Shown here in pieces: positions 1 to 6,200 of a stretch of DNA of 7,091 nt. The DNA comes from Planctomycetaceae bacterium (GTDB lineage: Bacteria > Planctomycetota > Phycisphaerae > Phycisphaerales > SM1A02): the NCBI GenBank assembly GCA_027488415.1, contig JAIYBS010000371.1, forward strand, positions 1 through 7,091. Reading direction: 5' to 3'. The notes below the pieces were generated by a model. That model made no database searches, was not told the DNA's origin, and worked only from the letters and a program-made list of their open reading frames with translations. How positions within the stretch are numbered: the first letter of the stretch is position 1; each line of letters begins with the position of its first letter. The position numbers were made by a program, and so were the translations under genes.

Positions 1-1
1 G

Positions 2-43
2 CTCGAGGTCGCGCGTCGCCTGGCGAAAGTCGTACCCGGTTAA
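2..43 (+). CDS. possible 3' end of a convergent gene (last 13 codons), truncated by window edge
   Basis: Reading plus-strand codons from base 2 gives LEVARRLAKVVPG followed by TAA at 41-43. The codons are mostly G/C at the third position, as in the neighbouring genes, and the peptide looks like the end of an amphipathic helix. The last two codons and stop (CCC GGT TAA) are the exact mirror of those ending rlmE on the other strand, both inside the arms of the 34-95 palindrome. That placement supports a gene converging on rlmE. With only 13 codons visible the product cannot be identified, and the open frame could be chance, since frames stay open easily at this GC content. Confidence 0.35.
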   Translation, partial: LEVARRLAKVVPG

Positions 44-95
44 ACATGCACCATTTCGTTCTCCAGAGAACGAAATGGTGCATACTTAACCGGGT
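34..95. terminator. long palindrome, likely bidirectional terminator or dispersed palindromic repeat
   Basis: Two 29-base arms (34-62 and 67-95) are complementary at 27 positions and enclose a 4-base loop. The only mismatches are at 44/85 and 45/84. The arms are clearly more AT-rich than the surrounding sequence. No T-tract follows on either strand, so it is not a classical intrinsic terminator. Its position after the minus-strand gene set, and apparently also after a plus-strand gene, fits a shared terminator or 3'-end stabilising hairpin. The stop codons of both convergent reading frames lie in the stem (TAA at 41-43 on plus; TAA read from 88 to 86 on minus) and would pair with each other. 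A REP-like or other dispersed palindromic element is an equally good explanation. Confidence 0.75.
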
Positions 96-766
96 TCGGA
101 TTTCGTGCCCCAGCCCTTGCTCGGGGCGCGCTGCGGGAGCGACGGATCGCGCGGGGCGGGGGACTCCTCGCGCGGGCCGCGGTACCCGCGGCACACGATG
201 AACATCTCCACGCTCTCGGCGCGGCTCGCCTTGGGCTTGTAGCCGCGCGCCTCGTCGAACAGCGTCTTCGTGCGCGCGAGCAGCGCCGGGTACTCCGCGC
301 CCTCGTACACCTTCATCGTCGCGTGCCCGCCGGTGCGGAGGAGGAACGGGAGCCGGTCGAGCATCGCGTGGCACAGCTGCACGCTCCGCGCGCTGTCGGA
401 CATCGGCACGCCGCTCGTGTCCGGGCCCATGTCGCTGATCACGGCGTCGAAGAGCTTCCCCTCCATCCGCGGCGGAAGCGACTCGCGCGTCAGCTCGTTG
501 ACGTCGCCCTGCATGACGATGACGTTCCCGCCGAACCCGCGCTTCTCGATGGGCTTGAGGTCGATCCCGACGACGAGCCCGCGGTCGCCGACGCGGCGGG
601 ACGCGACCTGCGTCCAGCTTCCCGGGCATGCGCCGAGGTCGAGGACGCGCGAGCCGGGCTTCAGAAGCCGGAACCGGTCGTCGATCTCGGTGAGCTTGTA
701 CGCGCTCCTGGCGCGGTAGCCCTCCTCCTTCGCCAGCTTGAAGAAATGATCCTGGACTTCCTTCAC
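86..766 (-). CDS. rlmE: RlmE/FtsJ-family 23S rRNA 2'-O-ribose methyltransferase
   Basis: By family, RlmE uses S-adenosylmethionine to methylate the 2'-OH of U2552 in the A loop of 23S rRNA, late in 50S assembly in the cytoplasm. The 226-residue product has SAM motif I (LDLGACPGSW, 43-51) and all four catalytic K-D-K-E residues: K24 (ARSAYKL), D112 (ISDMGPD), K152 (MKVYEG) and E187 (ESVEMFIV). The last three sit exactly 12 residues before E. coli D124, K164 and E199 as I recall that protein. The start is GTG; the reading from there (KEVQDHFF) aligns with the usual N-terminus, although it is about a dozen residues shorter than E. coli RlmE. No Shine-Dalgarno is evident. After about residue 195 there is a Pro/Arg/Ser-rich, probably disordered tail that the family core does not need. 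Its last codons and stop lie in the 34-95 palindrome. It lies 13 bp after the upstream methyltransferase gene and is probably translated from the same mRNA. Confidence 0.93.
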   Translation of the reverse strand: MKEVQDHFFKLAKEEGYRARSAYKLTEIDDRFRLLKPGSRVLDLGACPGSWTQVASRRVGDRGLVVGIDLKPIEKRGFGGNVIVMQGDVNELTRESLPPRMEGKLFDAVISDMGPDTSGVPMSDSARSVQLCHAMLDRLPFLLRTGGHATMKVYEGAEYPALLARTKTLFDEARGYKPKASRAESVEMFIVCRGYRGPREESPAPRDPSLPQRAPSKGWGTKSEPG

Positions 767-779
767 GGTGGACGCGCGG

Positions 780-1403
780 TCACGGCTTGCGAAGCCGGCG
801 CACCTCCGCGGGCGGGATGTTCGCGAGCACGACCTTGCGGGTGCCGGAGTGCGAGAGGTGCAGCTCGTCCTCGAGCCGCTGGATGGCGCGCAGGTTGTCG
901 CGGCCGCGCTCGTCGAGCACCGTGCTCTTCATCGTCTTGGCGCCGAAGTAGCAGAAGTACGAGAGCTCGCCGCCCGGGCGCAGCAGCTCGAGCATGCGGT
1001 GCATGATCACTTCGACCAGCTCGTGCTCGAAGTTGTTGAAGGGCAGCCCGCACACGACGCAGTCGTAGGAACCGGCCTCGAGCTCGACGTCCTGGATCGC
1101 CGCGTTGTGCAGCGTGACGCGCGCGGGCGAGCCCTGGCGGCGCCAGGGGTCCAGCAGCTTGGAGTCGAGGTCCTGGCAGAACTCGGTGCTGAGCTCGACG
1201 ATGTCGAAGACGTCGCCCGCCCGCAGGGTCTTCAGGATCTCCTTGGTGACCGGACCCGTGCCGGGGCCGACCTCGAGGACGCGCTTGGGGCTGCGTGCCT
1301 CGATCACCGCCTCCGCCAGCTCGCGCGAGAGCATCGGCGAGCTCGGGCAGATCGTGCCCACCGTCTTCATGTTCCGGAAGGCGATGGAGAAGAACTGGAT
1401 CAT
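780..1403 (-). CDS. class I SAM methyltransferase, PmtA-like (phospholipid N-methyltransferase type)
   Basis: The 207-residue product starts MIQFFSIAFRNMKTVGTICP, then PSSPMLSRELA. An N-terminal aromatic/basic segment followed by VG-x-I-x-PSS is characteristic of PmtA-type enzymes (COG3963) and relatives of the KsgA fold. Motif I is LEVGPGTG (residues 43-50 from this ATG), followed by an acidic post-I strand (DIVEL). The motif IV region reads GLPFNNF (119-125), where rRNA adenine dimethylases have NLPY and PmtA-type proteins have GLPF/L. PmtA converts phosphatidylethanolamine to its N-methyl derivatives at the inner membrane face. There is no transmembrane segment, and binding through the basic N-terminal helix is typical of the family. 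The exact substrate cannot be read from sequence. I chose ATG at 1403; an in-frame TTG at 1415 would add four residues, and neither has a clear Shine-Dalgarno. It sits 57 bp after the M42 gene and 13 bp before rlmE, so a shared transcript is likely. Confidence 0.8.
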   Translation of the reverse strand: MIQFFSIAFRNMKTVGTICPSSPMLSRELAEAVIEARSPKRVLEVGPGTGPVTKEILKTLRAGDVFDIVELSTEFCQDLDSKLLDPWRRQGSPARVTLHNAAIQDVELEAGSYDCVVCGLPFNNFEHELVEVIMHRMLELLRPGGELSYFCYFGAKTMKSTVLDERGRDNLRAIQRLEDELHLSHSGTRKVVLANIPPAEVRRLRKP

Positions 1404-1460
1404 GCGGGGACGCAAGGCGGTCCGAGGCAGGATATCAGGCTGCGCCGCGGCCCCCGGCCG

Positions 1461-2564
1461 TCAGAGGCTCGGGGCGAACCGCTCGTTGCCGGTCAGGCCC
1501 TCGCAGAATCCGGCGAACACCTGCGCGATCTGCTCGAGGTCCCTCAGGTTCCCCATCTCGACCGTGGTGTGCATGTAGCGGATCGGGAAGCTCACGAGCC
1601 CGCAGGGGATGCCCCCGGCGGCGAGGAAGATCGCGTCGGTGTCCGTCCCGCTCGAGCCGGGCGTCGCGCCGCGCTGGAGCGGGATCGACAGGCGCTCGGC
1701 CGTCGAGAGGAGCCGTGCCACGACCTCGGGCTGCATCGCGCCGCCGATGGCGACCTTCGGTCCCGCGCCCATCTTGAAGTGACCGTGCTGCGCGTGCGTG
1801 ATCCCCGGGCTGTCGGTCGCGTGCCCCACGTCGGTCACCAGCGCGACGTCCGGCCGCAGGCTCTCGGCGACCATCTCGGCGCCGTGCAGTCCGACCTCCT
1901 CCTGCACCGTGCTCACGGCCACCACCCGCACCGCGCGGCTCGCCTGCGCGGCACACAGCCGGAGCGCCTCCGCCGCGACCCAGGTGCCGATTCGGTTGTC
2001 GAGCGCCCGGGCCACGATGAGCTCGTCGGACAGCATCATGCTCGCGTCGAGGAAGGTGCCCGGGTCGCCGACGTTGAGTCGGGCCCTCGCGGCGGCCTCG
2101 TCCTTGGCACCGATGTCGACGAACAGCTCGTGCAGCTTGCGCACCTTCGGCTCGCCCGTGCGGTCCTGCAGGTGGATCGCGGTCGCGCCGATCATGCCGA
2201 GCACCGGCTCCGTCACGCCGGGCACAGAGCTTCGGAACTGCAGCCGCTTGCCGACGATCGAGGCGGGGTCGATGCCGCCGATCGACCGGCAGTAGACGAA
2301 GCCGTTCGAGTCGACGTGGTTCACCATCAGGCCGATCTCGTCGGCGTGCCCGCAGACGGCGACCGTGAACGGCTTCGCGCCGCCGGCCGGCGCCGCGGGG
2401 GGCGCGAGCTCGGCGAAGCAGTTGCCGTAGGCGTCGTTCCAGGTGCGCGTCGCGCCGTTGGCGCGCACGTAGTCGAGCCACACGCGCTGGCCATCGCGCT
2501 CGAAGCCGGACGGGCTGGGGGTATCGAGGAGCTTGCGGAGGAACGCGAGTGATTCTGGACGCAT
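1461..2564 (-). CDS. M42-family metallo-aminopeptidase (TET/FrvX-like)
   Basis: This 367-residue product is full length for peptidase family M42, dinuclear-metal aminopeptidases that assemble into large cytosolic TET-like complexes and trim short peptides. From the chosen start the metal and catalytic positions are H73 and D75 (CGHADEIG), D189 (RALDNRIG, bridging ligand), E222 (catalytic base) and E223 (VQEEVG), D245 (VTDVGHATD) and H332 (RYMHTTVEM). Their spacing follows Pyrococcus TET2 as I remember it (H68, D182, E212, E213, D235, H323). DTPSPSGFE near the N-terminus is also typical. No signal peptide is visible, so it is presumably cytoplasmic. I chose ATG at 2564 because MRPESLAFLRKLL begins where the family homology begins. 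An in-frame ATG at 2591 would add nine residues encoded entirely inside a palindrome. No Shine-Dalgarno supports either start. Substrate preference is not predictable from sequence. Confidence 0.93.
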   Translation of the reverse strand: MRPESLAFLRKLLDTPSPSGFERDGQRVWLDYVRANGATRTWNDAYGNCFAELAPPAAPAGGAKPFTVAVCGHADEIGLMVNHVDSNGFVYCRSIGGIDPASIVGKRLQFRSSVPGVTEPVLGMIGATAIHLQDRTGEPKVRKLHELFVDIGAKDEAAARARLNVGDPGTFLDASMMLSDELIVARALDNRIGTWVAAEALRLCAAQASRAVRVVAVSTVQEEVGLHGAEMVAESLRPDVALVTDVGHATDSPGITHAQHGHFKMGAGPKVAIGGAMQPEVVARLLSTAERLSIPLQRGATPGSSGTDTDAIFLAAGGIPCGLVSFPIRYMHTTVEMGNLRDLEQIAQVFAGFCEGLTGNERFAPSL

Positions 2565-2599
2565 CGGCGGGATGGTACGCGTGCGCACCATCCCGCCGA
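2564..2599. repeat. palindrome at the 5' end of the M42 gene
   Basis: Arms 2564-2576 and 2587-2599 are perfectly complementary over 13 bp. One A/C mismatch (2577/2586) and three more pairs continue inward, so almost the whole stretch is a palindrome. It abuts the preferred M42 start codon and contains the alternative upstream ATG. In RNA it would form a strong hairpin just before the start. As DNA it could be an operator, or a terminator for the upstream small gene (110 bp away), or part of a dispersed repeat. No T-tract follows on the minus strand, so plain intrinsic termination is less likely. Confidence 0.7.
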
Positions 2600-2675
2600 A
2601 TTCAGGAGGACCGTCCCCGGTTGGCCGTTTCGCGCCCGTTGGCGGCGCTCGCGGCGATGTTCGTTGCGCCGGCGG

Positions 2676-2966
2676 TCAGCTCGCCGCGCGCTTCTCGATG
2701 CTTCCGAAGAACTCGCCGAAGTCGCCGCCGCTGCGCGCCTTCGCCTTCGGCTTCCCGTTGTCCGCACGGACCGGGATCTGGAAGCTCTGCGACGGCTGGG
2801 GGGCGGCCTGCCGTGGCTGCTCGCGGCGCGGCTGCAGCGGTGCGGCCGCGGTCGGCGGCGGACCGACGCGCCGCGTGCGCGCATCGTTGACGCCGCGCTC
2901 GAGGAGCTTCAGGTGCGCGCGCAGCGCGTTGATCGAGGCCAGGGGCTTGGGGGTCGAATCACTCAT
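2676..2966 (-). CDS. small hypothetical protein with charged helix and Gly-Phe C-terminal motif
   Basis: I do not recognise a family for this 96-residue product. Three parts are visible. Residues 9-30 (LASINALRAHLKLLERGVND) look like an amphipathic helix. Residues 35-60 are rich in Pro, Gln, Ala and Arg and are probably a disordered linker. The last 20 residues contain a compact SGGDFGEFFGSIEKR segment that looks like a short binding motif. There is no signal peptide, membrane segment or cysteine. The ATG at 2966 has an AAGGA ribosome binding site six bases upstream, which decides the start. The frame stays open upstream to 3146, but that extension lacks any coding look. The gene is first in the minus-strand set and diverges from the tricorn gene. 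A regulatory or adaptor role would be a guess. Confidence 0.65.
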   Translation of the reverse strand: MSDSTPKPLASINALRAHLKLLERGVNDARTRRVGPPPTAAAPLQPRREQPRQAAPQPSQSFQIPVRADNGKPKAKARSGGDFGEFFGSIEKRAAS

Positions 2967-2972
2967 TCCGGG

Positions 2973-2977
2973 TCCTT
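2973..2977 (-). promoter_or_regulatory. ribosome binding site for the small hypothetical gene
   Basis: AAGGA on the minus strand lies six bases before the ATG at 2966. It fixes the start of this gene and argues against the longer open frame extending to 3146. Confidence 0.6.
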
Positions 2978-3244
2978 CCCTTCCGCGGTCGCGGAGGCCG
3001 CATGGCTGCGATACGCAGCGCGCGCACCTCCGGTTCGCCGCCGCACCGGCGTTCGTGTCCCCGAGGCTCACCGCGGCCTCCTTCCGGCGCCGTGCGGGGC
3101 GCGGGGATCTCGAGGAAACCGTCCAATTCGCCGGGGCGCCTTGCAAGTTCCCGGCCTCGCAATTCCGTCTGTGCGGCCGGGGCCCCGCAACTTGCGCAAT
3201 CGGCCCCGTGGGCGTGAACTACGCTTCCCGTCCCCGATCCACCA

Positions 3245-3249
3245 GAGGA
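3245..3249 (+). promoter_or_regulatory. ribosome binding site for the tricorn gene
   Basis: GAGGA seven bases before the GTG at 3257 supports that codon as the start rather than the in-frame ATG three codons further on. The GTG start also gives the better signal peptide, with lysine at position 2. Confidence 0.7.
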
Positions 3250-3256
3250 AACGCAC

Positions 3257-6200
3257 GTGAAGACCATGATTTCCAGCCTGTCCGTCCTGGCACTCGCCGC
3301 CCCCTGCCTCGCCGGGACCGTGGACCTTCCCCGGTATCCCACCATCAGCCCGGACGGCACCGTGGCGGTCTTCAGCTGGCGGGGTGACCTCTGGAAGTGC
3401 CCGGTGACCGGCGGCGGCGCCGTTCGCCTCACGGCGATGCCCTCCAACGAGGGCCGGGCGGCCTTCAGCCCGGACGGCACCTCGATCGTCTTCGACAGTG
3501 ATCGCGACGGCGGCCGGAACCTCTTCGTCATGAAGAGCGACGGCAGCGACGTGCGGCAGCTCACCTTCGGCGACTCCGCCGCGATCCTCTCCGCGTGCGG
3601 CGTCGACGCCGCCGGTCGGCCGGTCGCGTACTTCGAGTCCTCCCGCGACAACGACCTGTACCGCGCCACGCGTCCCTTCATGGTGCCGCTCGCCGGCGGG
3701 CCGGTCGAGCGCGTCTGCGACGCCTTCGGCGGGCACCCGGTGGCGACGCGCGACGGCAAGTCGGTGGTGATGGAGCGCGGGAGCAGCGCGTGGCTCCGCC
3801 GCGCGTACCAGGGCCCGGACCAGCGGGACGTCTGGAGCCTCGACCGCGGCACTGGCCGCTTCACGCAGCACACCGACTGGAAGGGCAACGACGGCTGGGC
3901 CTTCGTCGCCGGCGACGACCTCGTCTACCTGACCGATCGCGGCAACGGCAGGAGCGTCAACCTGTGGCGCAAGAAGTTCGCCGCGCCGCCGTCGGACGGC
4001 GGCACGCAGCTGACGAGCTTCGACGACGACATCCGCGAGCTCGCCGTCTCCGCCGACGGGCGCACCGCGCTCTTCACGCAGTGGGACGGGCTCTGGCGCC
4101 TCGACCTCGCCGCCGCGGGCGCGCAGCCCGTGCGCGTCACGGTGCAGGGAACCGAGGACGAGGCGGACCGCCTGCGCCCGCGCAACGTGGGTCGCGACGT
4201 GAGCGAGGCGCAGCTCTCGCCGGACGGCAAGACGATGGCGATGATCGCCTACGGCGACGTCTACGTGAAGGGCACCGACGAGCGCTCGCCGTTCGTTCGG
4301 GTGACCCGCACCGCGGCGCGCGAGCGCGACATCGCCTGGATGCCGGACGGCAGCAAGCTGCTTTTCTCGAGCGACCTCGACGGCAACGACTCGATCTTCG
4401 AGGCGACCGTCCTGCAGACGCGCGGCGAGATCCGAAGCGCCTTCAAGGAGAAGACGAATCCCAAGAAGGAGGAGCCGAAGGTCGAGGAGCCCGCGAAGGC
4501 TGCCGAGCCCGCGAAGCCGGCGGATCCGACGGAGCCCGCGCCCGCGACCGAGCCGGCGAAGGCGGATCCGGCGCCCGCGCCGGTCGCCGCCGATGCGCCG
4601 AAGCAGGCTGAGCCGGCGGCCGCCGCACCCGAGGCGAAGGAAGGCGACGCCAAGAAGGACGACGCCAAGAAGGCTGATGCGAAGAAGGAGTCCGAGAAGA
4701 AGGACGAGGGCGCGCGCTGGGCGGACGCCGTCAAGGTCGAGGTCAAGCCCTTCATCGCGCTTCCCGCGGTCAGCGAGCGCAGCCCGAGCCCGTCCCCGGA
4801 CGGGAAGAAGATCGCGTATCGCCGCGACCACCGCACGCTGGTGGTGCGCGACGTCGCGACCGGCGAGGAGAAGGATCTGCGCGGCGGCTTCGACTACTCG
4901 ATCGACTGGCGATGGAGCCCGGACAGCCGGATGATCGCCTTCCGCCAGGACGACGACGACTTCAACAGCGACATCTGGATCGTGCCCGCCGACGGCAGCG
5001 AGGCGCCGGTCAACGTGTCGCGTCACCCGGACCCGGACGCGAACCCGCGCTGGAGCTCCGACGGCAAGGTGCTGGCGTTCGCCTCGGCGCGCATCGACAA
5101 CGAGGCCGACATCTACCTCGTGTTCCTCGACAAGGAGCTCGAGGGACTGCAGCGCTTCGAGCTCGACCAGTACTTCAAGGACGCCGGCGAGGCCGCGAAG
5201 AAGCGCGTCGCCGAGCGCAGCAAGAAGCCCGAGCCCAAGAAGGATGAGGCGAAGGACGCCAAGAAGGACGAATCGAAGAAGGACGAATCGAAGAAGGACG
5301 AGTCGAAGAAGGATGAGTCCAAGAAGGACGAGCCAAAGAAGGACGATGCAAAGAAGGAAGACGTCAAGAAGGAGGAGCCCAAGAAGCTCGACCTCGAGGA
5401 TGCCTACCTTCGCCTGCGGCGGCTGACGTCCATGCCCGGCAACGAGCTCGACCTCGAGCTCTCCCCCGCCGGTGACCGCGTCTACTTCATGGGCGGCTCC
5501 GGCGATGCGGCCGGGCTGAACAGCGTGGCGTGGTCCGGCGGCGAGACGAAGAAGCTCGGCGCCGGCGGCAGCATCCAGATGATGACGCCGGCCGGCGACA
5601 AGCTCGTCGTGGTGGGCCGCGGCGCCGCCAACGTGGTCGGCCTGCCGGGCGGCGACTCGAAGGCCGTCGAGCTGAGCGACACCGTCGAGATCGACCTCGC
5701 CGCGCAGAGCGCTCAGAAGTTCGGCGAGATGTCGCGCATCATGGGCTCGATCTTCTACAGCCCGACCATGAACGGCTGCGACTGGCCGAAGCTCACCGAG
5801 AAGTGGTCGAAGCTCGCGGCCAACGCCCGCACCGACGAGGAGTTCGACTACGTCGCGAACCGCTTCCTCGGGGAGCTGAACGCGAGCCACCTGGGCGTCC
5901 GCAGCCCCGGCGGCGAAGGCGGCATGGTCCGCCTCGGCACCGGCCGGCTCGGCGCCCGCACCGCGTTCGCGGAGGGCGGGTTCCGCGTCGAGGACATCCT
6001 GCGCGACGCCCCGGCGACCAAGGGCGCCACGCCGCTCGCGGTGGGCGACGTGATCGTCGCGGTGAACGGCACCGACGTGAAGCCGTCCTCGACCATGGAG
6101 GAGCTGTTCCGCGGCACGGTCGGCAGGGAGACCTTCGTGCGAGTGATGCGCGCCCCGGCCCCCGGCCAGGCGCGGATGGAGCTCGACCTGATCCTCGTGC

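Larger units (their letters stand above)
2967..3256. promoter_or_regulatory. divergent intergenic region between the small hypothetical gene and the tricorn gene
   Basis: This 290-bp stretch must carry the tricorn promoter and probably the one for the minus-strand gene set. No strong sigma-70 promoter is visible. The best plus-strand candidate is TTGCGC at 3192-3197 with a weak TGAACT 17 bases downstream (3215-3220). TTGCAAGTT at 3141-3149 and AACTTGC at 3189-3195 form a spaced inverted pair that could be an operator. A small perfect hairpin (3005-3019, six-base arms, ATA loop) lies upstream of the small hypothetical gene. No coding region is convincing here. Confidence 0.45.

Noticed and set aside
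768..2552. 594-codon plus-strand open frame across the methyltransferase and M42 genes
   Set aside because: The minus strand carries all catalytic motifs of two known families. The plus translation is His/Arg/Ala/Asp-rich without any recognisable domain.
2967..3146. N-terminal extension of the small hypothetical protein
   Set aside because: An AAGGA site six bases before the ATG at 2966 gives a clear start, and the extension is Arg/Ala/Cys-rich without coding character.
3347..3481. 15-base identical stretches at 3347-3361 and 3467-3481
   Set aside because: Both encode the SPDGT blade motif of the propeller with the same codons, as expected of a repeat protein, not a separate DNA element.
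2959..3888. Minus-strand open frame covering the divergent region and the start of the tricorn gene
   Set aside because: It overlaps the signal peptide and first propeller, has Ser/Arg/Pro-rich composition and has no family resemblance.
5261..5380. CRISPR-like regular repeat
   Set aside because: The 15-bp units are contiguous with no spacers and are in-frame codons of the protease.
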